Shown here piece by piece: positions 55,923 to 64,000 of a stretch of DNA of 64,000 nt. A program made the translations under genes and the position numbers. Location of the stretch: NCBI GenBank assembly GCA_021234155.1, contig JAJEKV010000030.1, positions 12,770,718 through 12,834,717 on the forward strand. Reading direction: 5' to 3'. Within the stretch, counting starts at the first letter, position 1. The number at the start of each line of letters is the position of its first letter. The stretch is from Isoetes taiwanensis (taxonomy: Eukaryota; Streptophyta; Lycopodiopsida; Isoetales; Isoetaceae). A model generated the notes under the pieces. That model saw only the letters and a list, made by a program, of their open reading frames with translations, ran no database searches and had not been told where the DNA came from.

Positions 55923-57774
55923 AGGTTTGTTTTTTATTTCTCTTTTTTCTATTAGATGTGATCAGTTCCCAGGAGCCTTTTTCATCTTCTTTGTCTAAAT
56001 CCCTTTCAATCACCTGCTCTAGGAAATGCTGTTCAGAATGGTCACTGTCATAAACATAGTGAATTTCTTCCAAAGCTTCTCCTGTTATAGCTAAAGCACA
56101 GCAGATCATAAGAGGGATGATGTTTATAGGATTATCATTCTTTTGTTTGCTAGTTTCCCCATTTTTGCAGAGATCTTCCTCTCCCTCTTTCTTGCTGCTG
56201 TTGGGCTTTTTCTGAACCCAAACCTTTTTAGGCTGGGGAGGGTACATTGGGGCCTTTCCTTTATCAGGGGGGGGTTTTTCTTCCTTATATTCCTTCATGA
56301 CAGGAATTTTGGAGTACTTGATAACAACATCTAGAAAGATGTCTTCATCAATCCTGGTGCCAATGAATTTCTCCCAGTCAGATTCAATTTCTTTCAGAAT
56401 GCAGATAGAGGGGAAGTCGGTTTGAGGAATTGAGATATCAATAACTTCCCCCAGACAACCTCCTATTGCTGTAAGATGATTATGAGTCCAGAAATTAGGG
56501 GGCAGATTTGGGCAGGAGACCCAAGTAGTAGTGGCAACACCAGAAAAATTGCCCGGGATATAGAGAGGATTCCAATCCATGATGTACACCGGGCAGTTAG
56601 CTATGGAAGAAATTTTTCTAGTGAGCATGATCTTTCTGTGATTACTATCTCTGCATAAGATTTGGTAGGTTTTAGAGTCCATTCTAAGGATAGAAAGAAT
56701 AGGGATATTAATGGCTCTGTTAAACCAATGCTTAACCTCACTTATGTTAGGACATTTAGCCGGAAAATGAACCATAATCCCATTAGCAGAGTATTTTACT
56801 TTAGCCTCATTATCCTTAATAGCAAAAAGATCAACCTGAGACCCCTTAGTATAAGTGTCATTTTCCTGTTTTTTATTACTTTTTCCCCCCCAATCAGAAT
56901 TTAAAAGAACATTTTTGAATGAAGGGGACGTACCATTTAGTTTGTCATACTTGCCCATAGTTGGGATCTTTGACTGAAGCTTGGAATCTGAGATCTTGGT
57001 TGACTGTTTGTCCAAGTTAAGGCTGACTACCTTTTTGCAGTTGGGACAAGGGCATTCTTCTGCATCTCGGGGGTTGAAGTAGCCATTGCTGTCACTGATC
57101 ATGCACTTTTTGGTTGGTTCAAGTTTGTGCATGACTGTATCATAATCTACTTTCACATTCTTTAGTTCCTCTGCGGCTATCAAGGACAGATCCTCTTTGA
57201 ATTTTTCCTTGAATTCAATTATCTTGTGGTCATCTGCACTCTCCCATACTCGAACCAGTCGGAAGGTAGCTTTGGATTTCTATTCCATGAGTTCTAGGTC
57301 CTCTGCCAGGTCCTTGGTCGTCTGGAGTAGGTCGGTCATCGATTTCTTGAAGATTTGGTTCTTGAGGCTACAACAATCTTCCTTGGAGTGCCCAGATTTG
57401 ACTCGGATCATCTGGTAGAGCAGTAAGTCAAGGTCTTGGAGCCTATTTATCATATTCCAGACCAGATCCCTGTCATTGGCTTTCCCCTCGGCGTATTGTC
57501 TCTCCAGTCTGGTGATTTCTTGTTGACAGGCAAGAATCTGACCCTCTTTCTTGATACCCATACATTCAATGGCTGCATTTTGCTGATCTCGGATGATGTC
57601 AAATGTCGCTGTGAGTTCCCTCATCTTTTTCCATGCCAGATCGTTTTTCTCTTCCAGTTTCAAGATCAGCTTCCAATCTCTACTCTCCTGTATAAGAGAT
57701 TCATTATCCTCCGGTTCATAGTCGGATCTATTACCAGAGGTTTTCCCTTTGCATGCTAGCTGCTTAGATCTCAT
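55864..57774 (-). pseudogene. LINE H ORF1 (gag-like), with one in-frame TAG
   Basis: Starts MRSKQLACKGKTSGNRS (ATG at 57774). An N-terminal coiled-coil-like part is followed by a TAG at 57280-57282, after which the same frame stays open to 55864. Later parts: ECPCPNCKKVVSLN (two CxxC), an RNA-binding-type domain (MVHFPAKCPNISEVKHWFNR, WNPLYIPGNFSGVATTTWV) like plant LINE ORF1 (DUF4283), and a charged C-terminus overlapping the endonuclease start. The TAG may be a mutation or read through. Confidence 0.75.
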
Positions 57775-58162
57775 TTTGGAGGAGCAGGATGTTTATTTCT
57801 GGACCCAAAGACAATTCTTGGCGAGAAGTGATTCCGAAAATTTGACAACAGAGCTTAAGGATGCTGGGCTCTGCTTCAAGAACTAAGATTCTATCTGCGA
57901 AGTTGTGAGTCCTAAGAACTGTTTCAAGACACCCGGAGGAGTTGATGTTCTGGATCAAATTTCTTCCCTCAGCCGAGAACGAAAGGATGCACAGGATATC
58001 TCTGTCACAGTTTTCGCGAAAATTAAAAAAACCTAAAGTAAGCCTATCACTAGCTGCTGTAGAAATCCAAATTTTGATGATTAGCCTGGCTTGGGGTACA
58101 AAGTTTGCTGCAGGGATTAGATTCTGGAGAATAGCAGAGGTAAGATCCTCTGCCTCATCCAT
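57764..58162 (-). CDS. Short 5' ORF of LINE H, unknown
   Basis: About 130 codons from MDEAEDLTSAILQNL at 58162; the stop overlaps the ORF1 ATG by about 11 bp. Contains FFNFRENCDRDILCILSFSA. No family recognised. The overlap suggests coupled or re-initiated translation. Confidence 0.4.
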   Translation of the reverse strand: MDEAEDLTSAILQNLIPAANFVPQARLIIKIWISTAASDRLTLGFFNFRENCDRDILCILSFSAEGRNLIQNINSSGCLETVLRTHNFADRILVLEAEPSILKLCCQIFGITSRQELSLGPEINILLLQNEI

Positions 58163-58245
58163 CGAATCCGTCCCGTTTCCCGAGGCGCCAGCAGGTTCGC
58201 CCAAGGTAGCGCCAGGTCACCATTCTCATGCTCATGGCAATAATA

Positions 58246-59000
58246 GCATACACCCTTTTCTTTTTTCTTGATCATTAAGACTTCAGGATTTTCTTGATTT
58301 CGTCTCATAATCCTTTTCTGTTCCCACTCTGTTCTCAGTAGGTTTTCAGCCTCTTCTTTAGTTTTACATGTATTTCTAACAAACAAGGCCAAGTTTTCAT
58401 TATCACTTATGGCTCTAGAAATTTGAAGTACTTGGCTCCTTTCAGATATGATAGTACCTGCTCCAGCTAGGTCTGCTATCATATTATCAAACTTGTTAAA
58501 GAATTCAACTACATCTTCCTCTTCTGTGATTTTCAAGTTCCTTAACTCATTTTCTAATAAATCCATTTGTGAAGCTGTTTTTTCTTCATAGTGGCTCAAT
58601 AAGAATTTCCACATGTCCTTAGGACTAAGAGATCTCAATTTCAATCTAATAGTAGGACTAACTTTGCAAGAAATAATACCTTGAGCTTCTTTAATTTTTG
58701 CTTGTATTGATTTTCCTGCACTAGCTGCTCCAGCCAGGGTACTTGCCCCTGCTCCCGCTGTTCCACTTGCTGTGCCTGCACCTTCAGAGGATTTGCCTGC
58801 TCCTCCTGCCACTGATTCTGCTGAACCAGATCTCACCAAAGCTCCAGTGCTTACAGCCACTTGACTGGTAGGATCTACCAGTTCCCAAAGATCTTCTACT
58901 TCCAAAATATGGTCATGGCGTCCTTCCATACTTGGAAGCCAGGTCCACCTTTGTAAACCTCCACCTGATTCAGAAGACTAGCTCCAAATCTGTTAGACAT
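58246..59000 (-). pseudogene. Element G Gag, N-terminal part
   Basis: ATG at 59000, a few bases after the primer site (MSNRFGASLLNQVEV). A one-base shift near 58915 moves to the frame LEVEDLWELVDPTS. A Gly/Ala/Ser-rich insert (about 30 residues) precedes the Copia gag core: RLKLRSLSPKDMWKFLLSHY, DLLENELRNLKITEEEDVV, FFNKFDNMIADLAGAG. The frame reaches knuckle 1 (CYYCHE), where LINE H enters. Confidence 0.88.
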
Positions 59001-59008
59001 GTCTGCTG

Positions 59009-59020
59009 GCTCTGATACCA
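59009..59020 (-). promoter_or_regulatory. Primer-binding site of element G (tRNA-iMet)
   Basis: GGCTCTGATACCA on the plus strand, i.e. TGGTATCAGAGCC on the element strand, two bases from the LTR. Confidence 0.9.
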
Positions 59021-59022
59021 AT

Positions 59023-59691
59023 TGTTAGGAAAAAAATGCTTCTCAATATGCCTAGCAAGACAACTTGAAAGACTTCACAAATCTTTATTCAAACTTGGGA
59101 GCCAAAAGGTGGTCTCTAATCCCAAGTCTATTGAAAACAAGTACAACCAATAGTTCAAGTAAAAACCATCTAGTAATAATCATATAATCGCTTCATGATC
59201 ATAGTAGTCTTTGTCTAGATGATTTAAACAATAACTTAAACTAGTGAACCATTGAAATCACTGTAGCATTGTTACTGTAGCTACAGTATTGACCAGAATA
59301 CTGTAGCTGGGTTGACCACGAACTATTCCTCAGCTAATCCGGCCTCGAACTCTTCTGTGCTTCCGTCTGTATATTGCTAGCTCCTCCTATCTCATATATA
59401 TCTTCATTCCGACGGTGTAGGAGCCAGATCAACTTGCTAAACTAGGAGAAAACCGTGTTCTTCATTATCCCACAGGCATACATGAGAAAGTCGACACCTC
59501 TGGAATTATCCCACATGCATATTAGAAGAAAAGGGCTTTTCCCAACCATTGAAGCTTAGGTTTAGAAAAATAATGAATAAACACTTCAAATGTTCGAATG
59601 TTTGTATCAACCTTAGGCACCATGGATTTTCAACCTTGGATGAGGTAATCATGCACTTGATTATCAACCTGAAGCTGACCAAATACCAACA
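59023..59691 (-). repeat. Element G, 5' LTR (right side)
   Basis: 669 bp, TGTTAGGAAAA to CCAACA, followed by TSD AGAGA. Confidence 0.93.
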
Positions 59692-59696
59692 AGAGA

Positions 59697-59890
59697 GTGG
59701 ACTACCTAGTTAATGTTCTATGTCAGCCAGAGGCCTTGACCATCAGTCAACCCCCTTGAGGCTGAGTCTGGGGTAGAACCCTTGTTTTGATGCAATATAT
59801 ATGTTTATGACAACGTTCAGTAGTGTTGATGGATGTGCCACACTTCCTGGTGGCATATTACCAAACATATATATGTTTATCTACCTGTCG
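59697..59890 (+). repeat. Element F LTR fragment, right part
   Basis: GTGGACTACC, GCCAGAGGC, GAGTCTGGGGTAGAACC and later parts continue the E-like LTR broken at 47314. It fades out near TACCTGTCGC. Confidence 0.65.
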
Positions 59891-59924
59891 CGCTCAATTT
59901 GGATCGTCGGTGCCATATCCTATG

Positions 59925-60680
59925 GCTCCGGTTGCTACCGTCGATCCAAGATCCTATGATTCACGTTGTTTTAAATATATTCTACGTGATCCTATGATCT
60001 AGATTGATCTTGATCCCTGGTCCTAGATTCTATAATTCGCATGTTTGGATCTTGATCCTATGGTTCATGTGATCCTACAATCCAGATTGATCCTTCGTTC
60101 CAGAATCACGTTGGTTTAGATATATTGTACGTGCATGTGGTTTGGGGTTTGGTTTCTAGTCAACAGATGAGAGGGTGCCTTGTCAGTGTGAGATCCTACG
60201 GCTCAGGTTGCTTTGAGATATATCTTATTGTTCAGATGGTTTGGGAGATTTTATTTAAACTAGATGTAAACGATCCTGCGATCCAGATTGATTTGACATT
60301 GATCGTCGATCCGAGATCCTACGGCTCAGATTGCTTGAGGATACATCCTACAATTCGTATGGCTTGGGAGTTTATATGTAATCGATCCTATATTTCAGGT
60401 TGTTCTCGATCCTGATTGTTGATCCGAGATCCCATGGCTGATGTTGATTTGGGACGCATCCTACAATTCATATGGCTTGGGAGTTTATATATAAACCAAT
60501 CCTACGGTCCAAATTGTTCTTGATCATGATCATCAATCCCAGATCCTACGGTCCAAATTGTTCTTGATTCTGATTATCAATTTCAGATCCTACAGTTCGC
60601 ATGTTTGGATCTTGATCCGTGGTCCTAGATCCTACTGTTCAGGTGATCCTACGATCCAGATTGATCCTGATCCTTGGTCC
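59925..60680. repeat. Degenerate minisatellite with GATCCTACGG core, part 1
   Basis: Dozens of variants of AGATCCTAYGGYTCA followed by NNTTG, with TTTAGATATATT and TATGGCTTGGGAGTTTATAT linkers at irregular spacing of about 60-90 bp. No ORF fits. Confidence 0.75.
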
Positions 60681-61042
60681 TAGTATTGTATTAATACTCG
60701 TATTTTACATATAAAATACGTTTTTCTTCGATACAAACGTACTTTATGTATGTATGTAAAAAATCTTGGTCAAAATTCAACTATTTCTTTTGTTTTTATT
60801 TTTTGAATAATTTGTTTATCAACCATTTGGTGACTACATTTATGTCCATAGATTTGTTTAAAACAACATATAAGCATCTAGAACCAACATGTAGCCAATT
60901 TCAAAGATCATTTCAAAGGGGAAAAAATTATCATTAAAAAAAAAAAAGTTTTTGTTAAAAACGTTTGTATCGATACAAACTTGTACAAAACGGCTTTTAT
61001 ACATTTTTTATAGGTATGTATGTAATGTATGGGGCAACACTG
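60681..61042. mobile_element. Non-autonomous hAT-type MITE, 362 bp
   Basis: An 8-bp TSD CTTGGTCC on both sides (60673-60680 and 61043-61050). The ends TAGTATTG and CAACACTG form an imperfect inverted repeat (CAGTGTTG type), extended by related subterminal sequence around GATACAAACG. AT-rich, with no coding capacity. TSD length and ends fit the hAT superfamily. Confidence 0.75.
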
Positions 61043-61050
61043 CTTGGTCC

Positions 61051-61310
61051 CAGATCCTATGGCTCACGTTGTTTTAGATATATTCTATGGTACCAGATCC
61101 TACAACTCACGTTGCTTTAGATATATTGTGTGGTACCAGATCCTACAGCTCACATTGCTTTAGATATATTGTATGTGCATATGGCTTGGGGCTTGGTTTC
61201 TAGTCAACGAGTGACACTACGGCTCACGTTACTTTAGATATATTGTACAATCCCAGATCCTACGACTCATGTTGCTTTAGATATATCGTACTTGCATATG
61301 GCTTGGGGCT
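61051..61310. repeat. Degenerate minisatellite with GATCCTACGG core, part 2
   Basis: Continues part 1 after the MITE: AGATCCTACRRCTCAYGTTG followed by CTTTAGATATAT units and GGCTTGGGGCTTGGTTTCTA. Confidence 0.72.
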
Positions 61311-61414
61311 TGGTTTCTAGTCAACGGGTGAGAGGCTGCCACGTGGCACGATCTAGGCCTTGGCATTTTTTGGTTTCTAGTCAACGGGTGAGAGGCTGCC
61401 ACGTGTCACGATCT
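61311..61414. repeat. 60-bp tandem repeat, two copies
   Basis: TGGTTTCTAGTCAACGGGTG begins at 61311 and 61371; each copy runs to CACGATCT. A worn copy of the same start lies at 60149. Confidence 0.85.
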
Positions 61415-61454
61415 CAGCAATTAGTATTTTTATCCAATCTTAGGGAGAGTATTT

Positions 61455-61545
61455 GAAAAGTTTGTATGTTATGTGGGAGATTTGAACCTTGGTCATCCCC
61501 CCAATCACCACAAGTCCTCCATTCTAACCACTAATCCAGGCATTG
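61455..61545 (-). repeat. tRNA-like SINE head, minus strand
   Basis: On the minus strand TAGTGGTTAGAATGG (box A type, 61519-61533) is followed 30 bp later by GGTTCAAATCTC (box B type, 61477-61488). Order and spacing match a pol III promoter of a tRNA-derived SINE. It does not fold as a full tRNA. Confidence 0.5.
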
Positions 61546-61589
61546 ATTCATTATTCATTACGAAAACTAATGTTTTAAACATACTTAAG

Positions 61590-62050
61590 AGCAAGGATCT
61601 AATTATAGAGTATAGTGGAATGTACTAAAATGTTCTAGACGTTCATTGGTAAGTGCCTATCTGGAAATAGAAAGTCTTTTCAAACTTTGCAAATAATCAA
61701 AATAGAACGGTCTAGATACTCATGGGTTACTAGGGTGTTCTAGAAAGTTTTAAATAGTTCTAGAAAGTTTTATAATGTCCTAGAATGTTCTAAATAGTCC
61801 TAGAATATTCTAATACTCGTGGGTAAGCATCTCAACATAAAAATAGACGTCCTTTTCTTAAATTTTGTGAAGTAGTTCTAGAAAGTTCTATAATGTTCTA
61901 GACATTCCCAGAATAGTTTAGATACTCGCAGGTAAGCACCTCAATCTAAATATAGATAGTTATTTTGAAACTTTTTTAGAAAACATAATGTTTTAGAATG
62001 CTCCAGAATGTTGTAGATGTTTATGGATCACTTCATTCCAAAAATAGATT
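61590..62050. repeat. Degenerate tandem repeat rich in TTCTAGAA
   Basis: About three units of 120-150 bp, each with GGTAAGCACCTCA-like sequence followed by many ATGTTCTAGA variants. TTCTAGAAAGTT occurs exactly at 61738, 61758 and 61876. Confidence 0.65.
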
Positions 62051-62059
62051 ATTTTTTTT

Positions 62060-63220
62060 AGCGCAATAGCCCAACCCTGGGTGTCACGTTATCTTGAAGC
62101 CTAGCCTATCCACATGTAAGAAAAAATGACCTGGCCTCTTCTTGCACTATTGGATTTAGATCTATCCTGACCAACGAATTGAGAAAAATACTTGCTTCAT
62201 GACTTTTGGGGAAGGGACGTGGTTTTTCTCGCGCTTCTATAATTGCTGGATTTGAGACGATCTCCATAATTTTCTCGCGCTTCTGGGGCCTGCTACCGCA
62301 TCTCAACAATTTTTTAATCTAGTGGAAACCCTGCTGGCAAATCTTTGTTTTTGGCGAGCATATTATCTAGTCTTTCTTTCTTTCCATCCTCAAATCCTGG
62401 CAAGCTTTGCATTTCTGGCTTTTGTTTTTCCTTTCGCATCTCACTGGCAAATGCTTATGGAGTGGTCTGGGCTGTTTTGATTCTTTGCCATGATTCGACT
62501 TCCTTTTCTTGAAGTACTCTATTGGGGCTGCATTTTTCTTTTCGCCTTCCAAGCTTGTAGATTTGTTCTCTTTTGTGGGCAACTAGAAGGCCCAATTGCA
62601 TTTAGAGCTAAAAGATCCATCGTTATAGGTTAACGATGGCGATGCCATGACCTTTTGTCATCTAAATGCATATCCAGATTACCCATTTCCATCAATGCCG
62701 AAGTTACTCAGACAGTCCTTCTCTAATCCAGCATTTGCAAGAAATCCATGGAGGTTTCTTTGCATTGCGTTGAGTGCAAATATGTGCAAGTGAAGTCGTA
62801 AAGTAGATATAGGTTAGTCCGCTCTCTGTGGTGGGAGCATCATTCCCCTCAACCTCGCCTCATCTAGTTTGCTGCAGACATTCTTACTTTGGTTAAGACG
62901 TTTGATCCAAAGCATTTCTGTACTGTGATTGTTCTTGAAGCAGCTTGGATAAAATAAGGCAAATTTTAAAGATACATCATGCTATATCTCGTAAGTTTGG
63001 CACAAGAATGTTTTGACATTCTCACTGAGTTTCTGGCACATTCTAGAATGGGAAAACGACAAAAACCTCCCGTAGATATGCTTCTCATTCATCTCAGCAG
63101 ATTTTCTACAATGGTGGATAGTGGGTAGCCGCACACATGTGAACTACCCATGAAAAAATAAAGGGAATGTCCAATTATATAACTTGGACCCCATGAAATA
63201 CAATGCTAATAGATGTTTGG
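62060..63220. other. No gene recognised
   Basis: ORFs on the minus strand near 62106-62309 and 62367-62582 are Lys-rich, without ATG context or family motifs. TTCTAGAATGGG and AACGACAAAAACCTCCCG near 63042-63073 recur near 63755-63795. Confidence 0.4.
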
Positions 63221-63230
63221 CTTGTGTACC

Positions 63231-63311
63231 TGCCGAAAGCTTATCACCGGGATTAAAAAGCCCCGCCCTTACGGGTTTTCGAGGAAAAACCCTAGTGATA
63301 AGCCTTCGGCA
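63231..63311. repeat. Inverted repeat, 17-bp arms, with inner hairpin
   Basis: TGCCGAAAGCTTATCAC (63231-63247) pairs with GTGATAAGCCTTCGGCA (63295-63311), one mismatch. Inside, GGGTTTTC and GAAAAACCC form a second stem. Confidence 0.8.
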
Positions 63312-63435
63312 AGGGGCTTGGACAAATGTAAGGCTGAGAATTCGCTCCCAAAACCCACGAATGGAGAAGTCGAAGCTGCTGCCGCTTGCCAACCTGTACC
63401 TGCACATCACCAACACTAGAAAAATGTGACAAACC

Positions 63436-63536
63436 AAACCTCCCAAAGTGGAGGGGCTGATCACGCGAGCCACGCGACAATAAAACAAAACCTCTTCAAA
63501 TAGAGGGGCTGGTCACGCGTGCCAGCCAGGCGACAA
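63436..63536. repeat. Two tandem copies of a double-hairpin unit
   Basis: Copy 1 (63436-63480) has CCTCC/GGAGG and GGCT/AGCC stems; copy 2 (63488-63536) has CCTCT/AGAGG and GGCTGG/CCAGCC stems. The unit also holds TCACGCG and GCGACAA. Confidence 0.7.
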
Positions 63537-63568
63537 ATACATTAAACAATTAAGGGGGGGAAAGGGTG

Positions 63569-64000
63569 GGTTTCAAAGAAAAGAGAATAAGGTACTGCTG
63601 AGAGAGAAGAGGAAGCGCCGATGAGATGTTGATGAAGAACCTCGCCTAATATAGCGATCTCCCAACCAGAGAAGGCATGCACCGCATGCATGCATGCAAG
63701 ACATGCATGCTCGCCCCATTCTAGAATTTCGATCCGAGGGCTCGGATCGATGGGATTCTAGAATGGGGCTCGCATGAAAACGACAAAAACCTCCCGAATA
63801 AAAGAGAACTTCCTTATCAAAACGGGATCGAGGACGAAGGTCAAAGGATTATGGCTAAAGAAGAGGCAAGGCCGAGAAAGGACATGCCACAACATGAAAG
63901 AAATGCCAAATTGGTCAATCCAAGCAGGGAGAAGCCCCTCCCCTGCATGGTTTCAAAGAAAAGAGAATAAGGTACTGCTGAGAGAGAAGAGGAAGCACCG
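63569..64000. repeat. Direct repeat with 380-bp period, cut by the window edge
   Basis: GGTTTCAAAGAAAAGAGAAT to GGAAGCGCCG at 63569-63620 recurs at 63949-64000 with one difference (GCACCG). The second copy runs off the window, so a longer tandem array is likely to the right. Confidence 0.85.
63706..63776. repeat. Long near-perfect palindrome, about 71 bp
   Basis: CATGCTCGCCCCATTCTAGA to GATCCGAG (63706-63738) pairs with CTCGGATCGATGGGATTCTA to CGCATG (63741-63776), with a 2-base centre and small bulges. GCATGCATGCATGC lies just upstream. Confidence 0.85.

Larger units (their letters stand above)
51486..58228 (-). mobile_element. LINE H: L1-type non-LTR retrotransposon, minus strand
   Basis: A 6743-bp insertion in G's gag with a perfect 17-bp TSD TGCTCATGGCAATAATA (51469-51485 and 58229-58245) and an 8-base A tail on the minus strand. 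On the minus strand: a short 5' ORF, ORF1 with an RNA-binding-type domain, then ORF2 with endonuclease, RT and zinc-binding region, and a Cys-rich 3' ORF. ORF1 has one stop; ORF2 has a frameshift, a stop and a short insertion. It looks full length and fairly recent. Confidence 0.93.
47315..59691 (-). mobile_element. Element G: young Ty1/Copia retrotransposon, minus strand
   Basis: LTRs 47315-47990 and 59023-59691 (TGTTAGGAAAA to CCAACA) with TSD AGAGA (47310-47314 and 59692-59696). On the minus strand: tRNA-iMet primer site, gag, zinc knuckles, protease, integrase, RT, RNase H, the Copia order. LINE H (51486-58228) splits the first zinc knuckle. The two LTRs differ by a 7-bp indel and about four substitutions I could count, so the insertion is recent. 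Confidence 0.95.

Noticed and set aside
61455-61545. Functional tRNA gene
   Set aside because: The two promoter boxes are present but acceptor and anticodon arms do not pair.
63184-63429. Plus-strand 81-codon ORF
   Set aside because: It spans the two hairpin arms, so its openness is explained by the inverted repeat; no family motif.

Overview
This is a plant nuclear window. It has spliced genes with GT-AG introns, a PLS-type pentatricopeptide repeat (PPR) gene and a plant subtilase. Most of it is nested LTR retrotransposons, as in a large, repeat-rich genome. The long PPR with conserved 'NALVDMYAKCGSL'-type modules resembles those of ferns and other early-diverging vascular plants; that placement is inference. 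Only two host-type genes are visible, both at the left: the 3' part of a subtilisin-like protease (1-2508, +) and a PPR gene (4417-6714, -) whose last repeat has decayed.

From 6745 to 11153 there are small tandem repeats, a worn non-LTR retrotransposon fragment and a 268-bp tandem repeat. From 11149 to 45699 there is a stack of insertions whose borders can be read from target-site duplications (TSDs). Element A is a gag-only LTR element in LTR-gag-LTR-gag-LTR form (11154-45694, TSD CGTCG). Its middle LTR is split by element B, a Ty3/Gypsy chromovirus (14324-43119, TSD ATGGC). B's integrase chromodomain is cut by inverted relatives of B (C and C2). C's LTR is split by element D, a Tat/Athila-like Gypsy element on the minus strand (25938-38666). 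D's integrase gene is split by a solo LTR, E (30447-32091, TSD CTTTC).

The outstanding find is in the long leader of B. An intact 394-codon ORF (16811-17995) begins with a near copy of the histone H3 tail (MARRKQTARK) and ends with an 89-residue H3 histone fold that aligns to canonical H3 without gaps at about 48% identity by eye. About 285 residues of charged, low-complexity sequence separate the two. The ORF has its own TATA box and poly(A) signal. A second leader ORF with a strong acidic tract (18700-20170, now broken) has the same layout. Five copies of a roughly 70-bp palindromic hairpin precede the two cassettes. The same element carries an integrase chromodomain, a module class that reads H3 tails, so B looks like a retrotransposon that captured a histone.

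From 45700 to 59890 an old LTR fragment (F) is split by a young minus-strand Ty1/Copia element, G (47315-59691, TSD AGAGA). G's gag zinc knuckle is in turn split by a 6.7-kb LINE, H (51486-58228, 17-bp TSD), which itself holds a short SINE-like insertion. From 59900 to 64000 lie degenerate minisatellites, a 362-bp hAT-type MITE with an 8-bp TSD, a tRNA-like SINE head, repeats rich in TTCTAGAA, and several strong hairpins. I saw no host gene there.
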